From Chloroflexota bacterium (GTDB lineage: Bacteria; Chloroflexota; Limnocylindria; Limnocylindrales; CSP1-4), in assembly GCA_021812735.1 (NCBI GenBank), contig JAKAMV010000448.1, positions 1-7,911 on the forward strand: DNA of 7,911 nucleotides. The letters run 5' to 3'. Every line of letters starts with the position of its first letter. Position 1 is the first letter of the stretch. Shown piece by piece: positions 1-5,393 of the stretch. Below the pieces are notes generated by a model, which saw nothing but the letters and a program-made list of their open reading frames with translations, was not told where the DNA came from and did no database searches. The translations under genes were made by a program, and so were the position numbers.

Positions 1-180
1 ATCGTCCCTGCACGCCACCGCCGGTCGCTGGCCGGGATTCTTGCTGGTGCGGTCACGCGCCATCCAGCGGACGAATCCTGGGAGGCTCTGCGCGCGGCCG
101 CGGCTGCTACCCCTGACCCGGACCGCTCGATCTTCCCCGCGCCACCCGCCACGGATGAGGAAGCGCAAGGATCTCCGTGA
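1..180 (+). CDS. 3' end of a small unidentified gene, possibly the antitoxin partner of the PIN toxin
   Basis: The first forward frame is open from base 1 to a TGA at 178-180, giving at least 59 C-terminal residues; the start lies left of the window. The visible part is Ala/Pro/Arg-rich, has a short amphipathic stretch (SWEALRAAA) and ends in an acidic tail (ATDEEAQGSP). No DNA-binding motif is visible. Its stop overlaps the GTG start of the downstream PIN-domain gene as GTGA, the usual arrangement of a type II antitoxin followed by its toxin. Disordered, charged antitoxin C-termini commonly wrap around the toxin, which fits. The antitoxin identity therefore rests on position and size, not on recognised homology. 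It could instead be an unrelated short protein. Confidence 0.45.
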   Translation: MVPARHRRSLAGILAGAVTRHPADESWEALRAAAAATPDPDRSIFPAPPATDEEAQGSP

Positions 181-572
181 TCTCCGCGGACACATCGGTG
201 CTGGTGCGCTACCTGGTCGGCTCTCCGCCCGACCAGGCCTCGCGAGCCGCACGGCTGATCGACGAGTCGGAAGGTCTCGGCGTCTCGCTGCTCGCCCTGG
301 TCGAGTGCGCACACGTGCTGCGGACCCAATACGGCGTGAGTCGCACCGAGGTGGTCAACGCGCTGATCGGGCTCGTGCGGCGCGCAAACATCCAGGTCCT
401 GGGCTTGGATACGGACGACGTCACCGATGCCCTGCTACGCGCCCGAGCCATCGTCTCATGCTCCATCCCGGACGCCCTGATCGCCATACAAGCGCGCGCG
501 GCGCGCGCCTTGCCGCTGTACACGTTCGACCACGGCCTCTCGCGCATCGGGGTTCCCGTCGCGGAACCGTAA
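177..572 (+). CDS. vapC: PIN-domain ribonuclease toxin, VapC type
   Basis: This 131-residue protein is the usual length for a single-domain VapC toxin. It starts with the PIN signature (SADTSVLVRYL) carrying the first acidic metal ligand, D5. E43 follows in ALVECAHVLR, D99 in SIPDALIA and D118 in YTFDHGLSR, so all four acidic positions expected of a Mg-dependent PIN nuclease are present. VapC proteins cleave RNA, often tRNA or rRNA, and are restrained by a cognate antitoxin; the actual target cannot be read from sequence. The GTG start at 177 overlaps the upstream stop and has AAGGA at 167-171 with 5-nt spacing, indicating translational coupling. There is no signal peptide, so it is cytoplasmic. 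It appears intact. A PIN nuclease outside the toxin-antitoxin class is possible but less likely given the tandem arrangement. Confidence 0.85.
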   Translation: MISADTSVLVRYLVGSPPDQASRAARLIDESEGLGVSLLALVECAHVLRTQYGVSRTEVVNALIGLVRRANIQVLGLDTDDVTDALLRARAIVSCSIPDALIAIQARAARALPLYTFDHGLSRIGVPVAEP

Positions 573-722
573 CGTGCACCGCGCGCGAGCCGGGCCGTGC
601 ATACTGGGCGGCTGGACGCAGTGGCCCGACCGCACCCGCCTGCGGGCGAGGGGATGGGCACCTCCGTCAGCCGCGCGGCCACCCGGCCGCGCTCGACTGG
701 CAGCTCGCGAGGCAAAGACGGC
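573..722 (+). promoter_or_regulatory. Presumed promoter/leader region of the mtnA operon
   Basis: These 150 bp separate the toxin gene from the isomerase and must hold any dedicated promoter of the four-gene operon. A possible -10 element is CATACT at 600-605, but no convincing -35 element lies 16-19 bp upstream. The second half is rich in GC inverted repeats: a perfect 8-bp stem at 673-680/685-692, and CCCG/CGGG around 635-646. GAGG at 709-712 is the likely ribosome binding site. CCTC at 661-664 is complementary to both that site and GAGG at 648-651. I recognise no known riboswitch consensus. Read-through from the toxin gene is an alternative source of transcription. Confidence 0.3.
673..692 (+). 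other. Perfect 8-bp GC hairpin in the mtnA leader
   Basis: GCGCGGCC at 673-680 is followed by the tetraloop ACCC (681-684) and the exact complement GGCCGCGC (685-692). It lies 30 bp before the mtnA ATG. No T-run follows, so it is not a classical intrinsic terminator. It could stabilise the transcript, act in attenuation, or be chance in GC-rich DNA. Confidence 0.5.
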
Positions 723-1775
723 ATGAATGCACTGGCGCACGCGCCGACCGTGGCCTGGGCCGGCGACGCGATCGAGATCGTCGACCAGACGAAGCTTCCC
801 GATGCGCTCGAGATCCTCCGCCTGACGAACGTCGACGCGGTGGTCGATGCGATCTGCAGGCTGGCGGTGCGCGGCGCCCCGGCCATCGGTGGCTGCGGTG
901 CGCTGGGCATGGTGGTGGGATTGGACGAAGCGCGCCCCTCGTCGGCGGAGCAGGCGCGGGCCGCCCTCGATGCGCTGGCGGCACGCCTCGGGGGCGCACG
1001 ACCCACGGCCGTGAACCTTTCCTGGGCCGTGCGGCGCGTGCGGGACGCGGCCGCTGGGGAGCCGACGCCCACCGCCATCCGCGAACGGGCGCTCCGGGAA
1101 GCTCAGCGGATCGTCGATGAGGACCGGGAGGCGTGCCGGCGGATCGGCGAGTTCGGCCGAGTGGAGCTGCCGACCGCGACCACGATCCTGACCCACTGCA
1201 ATACCGGCCGACTCGCGACGCTTGGCTGGGGGACCGCGCTCGGGGTCGTCTACGCCAAGGCGGCGGCCGGCGAGCCCGTTCGCGTCTTCGCCTGCGAGGC
1301 TCGCCCACTGCTCCAGGGTGCACGGCTCACGGCCTGGGAGTTGATGGACGCCGGGATCGACGTGACCTTGATCGTCGACAGTGCGGCGGCGGCGTTGCTC
1401 CATTCCGGAGCCGTGGACGCGGTTGTCCTGGGAGCCGATCGCGTCGCGGCCAACGGCGACACGGCCAACAAGGTCGGCACGTTCGCGCTGGCGGTGGCCG
1501 CGCGCCACGCCGGCGTCCCGTTCTACGTGGCTGCCCCGACGTCGAGCTTCGATCCAGCGACGCCGTCGGGAGATCAGATCGTGATCGAGGAGCGCCCGGC
1601 CGACGAGGTGCGTGCCTGGCGGGGCCACTACGCCGCCCCCACGGGCGTCAAGGTCTGGAACCCTGCGTTCGACGTCACGCCGCACGAGCTGATCACTGGG
1701 TTCATCACGGAGGTCGGGGTGATCCATCCACCTTTCTCGGCGCTGGCATCCGTCCGCACCGGGGCCCACCCATGA
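723..1775 (+). CDS. mtnA: S-methyl-5-thioribose-1-phosphate / 5-deoxyribose-1-phosphate isomerase (MtnA family)
   Basis: This 350-residue protein has the family's usual length. MtnA converts 5-methylthioribose 1-phosphate (or, in DrdI-type enzymes, 5-deoxyribose 1-phosphate) to the ribulose 1-phosphate form in salvage of SAM by-products. Family motifs appear in order: RGAPAIG (residues 50-56), NLSWA (98-102), THCNTG with C159, PLLQGARLTAWEL, GADRVAANGD with D239, NKVGTF, FYVAAP, and the terminal VKVWNPAFDVTP. C159 and D239 match the catalytic Cys/Asp pair of characterised MtnA enzymes and distinguish it from eIF2B relatives. The usual DETRP segment reads CEARP (191-195). The frame is open further upstream to a GTG at 597, but that would add 42 residues unlike the family. 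ATG 723 follows GAGG at 709-712 with 10-nt spacing. Its TGA overlaps the next gene's ATG, so the two are translationally coupled. Substrate choice is uncertain. Confidence 0.93.
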   Translation: MNALAHAPTVAWAGDAIEIVDQTKLPDALEILRLTNVDAVVDAICRLAVRGAPAIGGCGALGMVVGLDEARPSSAEQARAALDALAARLGGARPTAVNLSWAVRRVRDAAAGEPTPTAIRERALREAQRIVDEDREACRRIGEFGRVELPTATTILTHCNTGRLATLGWGTALGVVYAKAAAGEPVRVFACEARPLLQGARLTAWELMDAGIDVTLIVDSAAAALLHSGAVDAVVLGADRVAANGDTANKVGTFALAVAARHAGVPFYVAAPTSSFDPATPSGDQIVIEERPADEVRAWRGHYAAPTGVKVWNPAFDVTPHELITGFITEVGVIHPPFSALASVRTGAHP

Positions 1776-2461
1776 CCGGGCCCGCCAGCTGGCTTGCTGC
1801 GCGCGAGCAGCTCGTCCTCTTCGGCCGACGGCTGCTGGCCGAGCGCCTGGTCTACTTCACGGCCGGCAACTTGAGCGTGCGCATTGCGGACGACCCGGAG
1901 CTCGTTGCGGTCACGCCAGCGAGCACGCCGTACGACACGATGCGGCCAGACGACATCGTGATCGTGCGCACCGACGGGCGAGTAGTGGATGGCGCGCGTC
2001 GGCCGACGAGCGAGCTCCCGTTGCATACCCTGGTCTACGCGCGGCGCGATGACGTCGGCGGGGTCGTCCATACACACAGCCCAGCGGCGATGGCCGTCGC
2101 GGCGATGGGGATCGGGATCCCGCCGATCCTGCACGGCCTGATCTCGGCCTGCGGCGGCGGGATCGTCACCGCGCCCTACGCGCGAGGCGGCACGGCCGAG
2201 GTCGCTGACTTCACCACCGCGGCCCTCCGCGACCGGAGCGCCTGCCTGTTGCGCAACCACGGCGTCTTGGCGATCGGGCCGGGCCTCGAGCATGCCTACA
2301 ACGCGGCCTCCGTGGTGGAGGGAGCCGCCGACGCGTACCTCCGGGCGCTCGCGTTTCGGCCCGTGCCCCAGATCGCTCCCGACGAGGTCGAGCGGATCCG
2401 GCGCGAGCAGTGGGCGCCGGCCTGGTCCCGGCGGGCCGGGGCGCCCACGCACGGTGGCTAG
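1772..2461 (+). CDS. Class II aldolase, FucA-like; probable 5-deoxyribulose / methylthioribulose 1-phosphate aldolase
   Basis: This 229-residue protein belongs to the class II aldolase/adducin family. It shows the AGN segment (31-33), TPAS phosphate loop (48-51), catalytic Glu in TSELPLH (E81), zinc ligands H100 and H102 in VVHTHS, and the third zinc ligand H163 in LLRNHGV. The stretch from ISACGGG to TAPYARGGT (residues 124-141) follows L-fuculose-1-phosphate aldolase closely. It looks less like MtnB, the methylthioribulose-1-phosphate dehydratase of the same superfamily. Such aldolases cleave 1-phosphoketoses to dihydroxyacetone phosphate and an aldehyde. It starts at ATG 1772, inside the mtnA stop (ATGA). 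With an MtnA-type isomerase directly upstream, the best inference is the DHAP shunt (DrdA/Ald2 role): products would be DHAP plus acetaldehyde from 5-deoxyribulose-1-P, or methylthioacetaldehyde from the methylthio analogue. An MtnB dehydratase or a true fuculose/rhamnulose aldolase remains possible. Confidence 0.85.
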   Translation: MTGPASWLAAREQLVLFGRRLLAERLVYFTAGNLSVRIADDPELVAVTPASTPYDTMRPDDIVIVRTDGRVVDGARRPTSELPLHTLVYARRDDVGGVVHTHSPAAMAVAAMGIGIPPILHGLISACGGGIVTAPYARGGTAEVADFTTAALRDRSACLLRNHGVLAIGPGLEHAYNAASVVEGAADAYLRALAFRPVPQIAPDEVERIRREQWAPAWSRRAGAPTHGG

Positions 2462-2471
2462 GACCGGCTGG

Positions 2472-3809
2472 ATGGACCTCCTCGACGCCGCCGGCGCAGT
2501 ACTCGACGCCAACTGGACGGGGCGCTACACGCGGCCTTCGCAGGCGCTCTACCCGCACCAGTGGAGCTGGGACTCGGCGTTCATCGCGGTGGGCCGTGCG
2601 TGGTACGACGCTGAGCGTGCTCGCCTCGAGCTCGAGACGCTCTTCGAGGCGCAGTGGGCGACCGGGATGGTCCCTTCCATCGTCTTCGACCCGGCGGCTC
2701 CGGCGGACGCCTATTTCCCCGGCCCGGACGTCTGGCAGGCCGAGCGTTCGCCCGCGGCTCCGCGCGGTCGCGCGACCTCCGGTATCACCCAGCCGCCGAT
2801 GCATGCCCGTGCGGCCCTCGAAGTCCATCGGCACGCACCTCCGGATCAGCGCGCCGCGTCCCTTGCCTGGCTGGAACGGCTCTACCCGCGCCTGGTGGCC
2901 CAACAGCGCTACCTGGCCACCGCCCGGGATCCGCGCGGCACCGGCCTGGCGGCGATCGTCCATCCCTGGGAATCCGGACTCGACGACTCGCCGGCCTGGG
3001 ACCGCGATTTCGACCGCATCGCGGTCCCGCCCGGTGCGCTCCCGCCCTACCGACGCCGCGACCTCGACCGAGCTCCGGCGGCAGACCGTCCCACCGATGC
3101 GGACTACGACCGGTTCCTCTACCTGCTGACGCTCGCACGGGCGGTCGACTACGACGACGCCCAGGTGGTGGGCAGCGCACCGTTCCTGATCGTCGACCCT
3201 CTCTTCAACGCGATACGGCTCTGGTCGGAGCACGCACTTGCCGAGATCGCCGGGCTGGTTGGCGCGGACCCAGCCCCGCACCGCGCTGCGGCACGGCACA
3301 TCCACGATGGGCTGGTCCGCGAGCTGTGGGTCGAGCGGCGCGCACGCTTCTGCGCCTGGGACCTACGCCGGGACCAGCGCGAGCCGGAGGACACGATCGT
3401 CTCGTTCGGGCCGCTCCTCGACCCGGATCTGCCGCCGCCGATCGTTGCGGCGATCTGCCGCGAACTCGAGTCGCCCTCGTTCCACCCGCGTCGAGGCGGC
3501 GTCCGCTACCTGGTCCCCACCTACGACGAGCGCGCGGCCGACTTCGACCCGGACCGCTATTGGCGCGGACCGGTCTGGTTGAACACGAACTGGCTCCTCT
3601 GGCACGGCCTCCGTCAGCACGGCCGGACCGACCTGGCCGACGAGATCGTGGCCAGCTCGGTCGAACTGGTGCGCCGCTCGGGCTTCCGCGAGTATTTCGA
3701 CCCACTGGACGGCTCGGGACACGGCAGCGACCGGTTCAGCTGGAGCGCGGCGCTCTTCATCGACATGGTGCAGGCCAGTCGTGACTCGGCGGGTCCTGCC
3801 CTGCGGTAG
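2472..3809 (+). CDS. GH63 / MGH1-like glycoside hydrolase, possible glucosylglycerate or mannosylglycerate hydrolase
   Basis: This 445-residue protein has no signal peptide or membrane segment and is predicted cytoplasmic. The (alpha/alpha)6-barrel motifs of bacterial GH63 enzymes are visible: YPHQWSWDSAF (27-37), ITQPPMHA (105-112), HPWESGLDDSP (164-174), YWRGPVWLNTNWL (363-375) and FREYFDPLDG (405-414), followed by FSWSAAL. D171 in the WESG segment and E407 in EYFDP sit where the general acid and base are assigned in this family. Length and motifs fit hydrolases that release glycerate and a hexose from glucosylglycerate or mannosylglycerate, compatible solutes of thermophiles and mycobacteria. 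Other alpha-glucosidase or trehalase-like activities cannot be excluded. ATG 2472 is chosen because AGGA at 2460-2463 lies 8 nt upstream; an in-frame GTG at 2454 lacks a Shine-Dalgarno. It starts 10 bp after the aldolase stop, so the genes are probably co-transcribed. Confidence 0.8.
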   Translation: MDLLDAAGAVLDANWTGRYTRPSQALYPHQWSWDSAFIAVGRAWYDAERARLELETLFEAQWATGMVPSIVFDPAAPADAYFPGPDVWQAERSPAAPRGRATSGITQPPMHARAALEVHRHAPPDQRAASLAWLERLYPRLVAQQRYLATARDPRGTGLAAIVHPWESGLDDSPAWDRDFDRIAVPPGALPPYRRRDLDRAPAADRPTDADYDRFLYLLTLARAVDYDDAQVVGSAPFLIVDPLFNAIRLWSEHALAEIAGLVGADPAPHRAAARHIHDGLVRELWVERRARFCAWDLRRDQREPEDTIVSFGPLLDPDLPPPIVAAICRELESPSFHPRRGGVRYLVPTYDERAADFDPDRYWRGPVWLNTNWLLWHGLRQHGRTDLADEIVASSVELVRRSGFREYFDPLDGSGHGSDRFSWSAALFIDMVQASRDSAGPALR

Positions 3810-3819
3810 GGTTGGGGCG

Positions 3820-4560
3820 ATGCCACGCGAATGGGATGCCGCCACATACGATCGGGTCGCCGATCCGCAGGCGCGTTGGGGCGCCGAGGTGATCGGGCGG
3901 GTTGACCCGGCGGGTGTGACCCGCGTCCTCGATGCGGGCTGCGGGACGGGGCGCGTCACCGAGCGGTTGCTCGAGCGGTTGCCCGACGCCGCGTGCGTCG
4001 CGCTCGATGCGTCCGAACAAATGCTGGCGGAGGCGGGTCGGCGACTTACCCGATTCGGGGGACGCGTGACGTTCGTCTGCGCCGACCTCCGAGATCCGCT
4101 CCCGCTGGACCGCCCGGTCGACGCGATCGTCTCGACCGCGACCTTCCACTGGGTGCCCGACCACGCGGGGCTCTTCCGGCGCCTGGCGCAGGCGCTCCGC
4201 CCCGGCGGCCAGCTGGTCGCCCAGTATGGCGGGGTCGGGAACATCGCGAGCGTGGTCCGAGCGCTCGCGGAGATCGGCGATCCGCTCCCCGGGCGCTGGA
4301 CGTACCCCACGCCTGAGGAAGAGCGTCGGCGGCTGGTGGCAGCGGGGTTCGTCGACGTGCAGGTGTGGCTCCAACCGGAACCGACCGCCTTCGAGGCGGG
4401 CGGGCCGTTCGAGACGTTTCTCGCGACGGTGATCCTGCGCGAGCACCTCGCGCTGCTGCCAGAGCCGGAACGGGCGGGGTTCGTGCGGGCCGTGGCCGCC
4501 CGGCTGCCGGGGGCGTGTCTCGACTATGTGCGGCTGAACGTGGTGGCGCGGCGGGCCTGA
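3820..4560 (+). CDS. Class I SAM-dependent methyltransferase (Tam/BioC-like)
   Basis: This 246-residue protein has a Rossmann methyltransferase core. The SAM-binding motif I VLDAGCGTGRV is at 36-46, the acidic residue contacting the ribose is D63 in ALDAS, and CADLRD (87-92) is the adenine-binding region. DAIVSTATFHWVPD (101-114) is motif post-II, and ALRPGGQLV is motif III. The HWVPD segment and overall layout resemble trans-aconitate 2-methyltransferase and malonyl-ACP methyltransferase, but the substrate cannot be assigned. It lies 10 bp after the GH63 stop, with GGTTGGGG directly upstream, so it is likely the last gene of the mtnA operon. A GTG at 3781 in frame would overlap the GH63 gene and precede the family's conserved start, so ATG 3820 is preferred. 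If it does belong to the operon, SAM turnover would be a loose link to the isomerase-aldolase pair. Confidence 0.85.
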   Translation: MPREWDAATYDRVADPQARWGAEVIGRVDPAGVTRVLDAGCGTGRVTERLLERLPDAACVALDASEQMLAEAGRRLTRFGGRVTFVCADLRDPLPLDRPVDAIVSTATFHWVPDHAGLFRRLAQALRPGGQLVAQYGGVGNIASVVRALAEIGDPLPGRWTYPTPEEERRRLVAAGFVDVQVWLQPEPTAFEAGGPFETFLATVILREHLALLPEPERAGFVRAVAARLPGACLDYVRLNVVARRA

Positions 4561-4631
4561 ACTGCTGCTGGCGCCACCAGGTCCTGCTCGAAGAGGTCGC
4601 CGCCGCAGGTGATCAGATCGGCGCGTTCGGC

Positions 4632-4671
4632 GGCCGCTCGCTCGTCGCCGTGGCCGCTCGCTCGCCGCGTC
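4632..4671. repeat. Imperfect 20-bp tandem duplication
   Basis: The 13-mer GGCCGCTCGCTCG occurs at 4632-4644 and again at 4652-4664, exactly 20 bp apart. The remaining 7 bp of each unit (TCGCCGT and CCGCGTC) are only loosely similar. Two units only; function unknown. Confidence 0.5.
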
Positions 4672-4778
4672 CCGCCGACGCTCGCCTTGACCCGATCTTC
4701 ACGCGCGGTGCCGAAGCTGTGTCTCGAGAGCGCACCGCCGGCTGGGAGATCCCGCCCGGCGAGCGATCGAACCACACT

Positions 4779-4783
4779 GGAGG
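4779..4783 (+). promoter_or_regulatory. Strong Shine-Dalgarno GGAGG for the DUF5666-like gene
   Basis: GGAGG ends 9 nt before ATG 4793. It is the best Shine-Dalgarno match on the + strand here, fixes the start of the downstream gene and suggests efficient, independent translation. Confidence 0.7.
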
Positions 4784-4792
4784 CTTGACGCT

Positions 4793-5359
4793 ATGAACGG
4801 CATTGGGACACGGACGATTCGGATCATCGCCGCGCTAGTCGGGGTCGCGTTGCTCGCGACGATCGGCGTCGGCGCGGCGACAGCGACGAGCGGGGCCACG
4901 GGGACGAGCGGCACGGGCGGTGCCGCGCTCCTCTCGCCGGCCGGCAGCACAGGCGCCGCGGCCATCACCACGGTGGCCGGCACGACGTCGGTGACCGCGA
5001 GCGGCCCCGGCCCGCGGCTGGTCCTGCGCGGCCTGATCCGCCGCGCCGTCAGCGCCGACGTGACGCTGAAGACGAAGGCGGGCTTCCGGACGTTCCGCTA
5101 TGAGCGCGGGGAGATCACCGCCGTCGGCACATCGAGCGTGACGGTACAGACCGCGGACGGCACCGCGACGACCTTCGCAGTGACGGCGCAGACGCGGATC
5201 CGTTCGAAGGGACATGCGATCACCCTTTCGCAGCTGCGAGCGGGTGACCGCGCGACGGTCTTCGCAAGCGAGAGCAACGGCACCTCCACCGCGTACCTCG
5301 TGCGCTGCGTGCGGTCTGTCGAGCCCACCGCCACGCCCACGGCGACGAGCAACTCCTGA
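4793..5359 (+). CDS. Secreted or membrane-anchored DUF5666-like protein
   Basis: This 188-residue protein has a short basic N-terminus (RTIRIIAAL) and one hydrophobic segment at about 11-29, consistent with an uncleaved anchor or a signal peptide ending near AAT/AT. No lipobox cysteine is seen. Residues 30-75 are a low-complexity Gly/Ala/Ser/Thr linker. Residues 105-172 (from RGEITAVGTSSVTVQTADG to STAYLVRCV) have the GxI..v....vtv.t.dG.....v...T.i pattern of DUF5666 small beta-barrel (OB-like) domains, including T134 before the variable loop and LRAGDRATV (148-156). The tail is a short Thr/Pro repeat (PTATPTAT). DUF5666 proteins are extracytoplasmic with no settled biochemical role. The gene stands 232 bp from the upstream operon with its own strong Shine-Dalgarno, so it is probably a separate transcription unit. 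It converges with the SIS gene. Confidence 0.75.
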   Translation: MNGIGTRTIRIIAALVGVALLATIGVGAATATSGATGTSGTGGAALLSPAGSTGAAAITTVAGTTSVTASGPGPRLVLRGLIRRAVSADVTLKTKAGFRTFRYERGEITAVGTSSVTVQTADGTATTFAVTAQTRIRSKGHAITLSQLRAGDRATVFASESNGTSTAYLVRCVRSVEPTATPTATSNS

Positions 5360-5366
5360 GGGGCGA

Positions 5367-5393
5367 GCCCCGTGGGACCGTGCCCGACGGGGT
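5367..5393. terminator. Possible bidirectional terminator hairpin between convergent genes
   Basis: CCCCGT (5368-5373) pairs with ACGGGG (5387-5392). Inside, GGG (5374-5376) pairs with CCC (5383-5385) around the loop ACCGTG, leaving G5386 bulged. The hairpin fills the 33-bp gap between two convergent stop codons, the expected place for a shared terminator. No T-run follows on either strand, so it is at best a non-canonical terminator. Confidence 0.4.

Larger units (their letters stand above)
4561..4792. other. Intergenic region without a confident gene
   Basis: No convincing gene was found in these 232 bp between the methyltransferase and the DUF5666-like gene. A minus-strand frame (4775 down to 4524, 83 residues) overlaps the methyltransferase 3' end. 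It contains ERADLITCGGDLFEQ with GC-rich third positions, which may be a degraded fragment or chance. Imperfect tandem repeats lie at 4632-4671. TTGACC at 4687-4692 resembles a -35 box, but no matching -10 follows. A promoter for the next gene is expected here but cannot be pinpointed. Confidence 0.4.

Noticed and set aside
490..508. Alternating GCGCGCGC tract with near-palindromic symmetry
   Set aside because: It lies within the toxin gene and encodes the QARAARA segment between two PIN acidic motifs. Codon bias explains it.
597..722. Upstream GTG start for mtnA at 597
   Set aside because: It would add 42 low-complexity residues not expected in the family, across a hairpin-rich leader. ATG 723 has a placed ribosome binding site.
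41..1120. Long + strand open frame spanning the toxin and early mtnA
   Set aside because: It overlaps two well-supported genes in another frame and has Arg/Gly/Ala-rich, motif-free composition.
456..1769. Long minus-strand open frame of more than 400 codons opposite mtnA
   Set aside because: It is a shadow of the mtnA frame in GC-rich DNA. Its translation is Arg/Gly/Pro-rich with no domain, while the + strand encodes clear MtnA motifs.
2454..2471. Alternative GTG start of the GH63 gene overlapping the aldolase stop
   Set aside because: There is no Shine-Dalgarno before it, whereas ATG 2472 has AGGA at 8-nt spacing.
3799..3811. Short CCCT/AGGG hairpin over the GH63 stop codon
   Set aside because: The stem is only 4 bp, has no T-run, and sits 9 bp before the next gene's start. 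It is likely chance.
4687..4692. TTGACC as a -35 promoter element for the DUF5666-like gene
   Set aside because: No -10-like hexamer is found 16-19 bp downstream.
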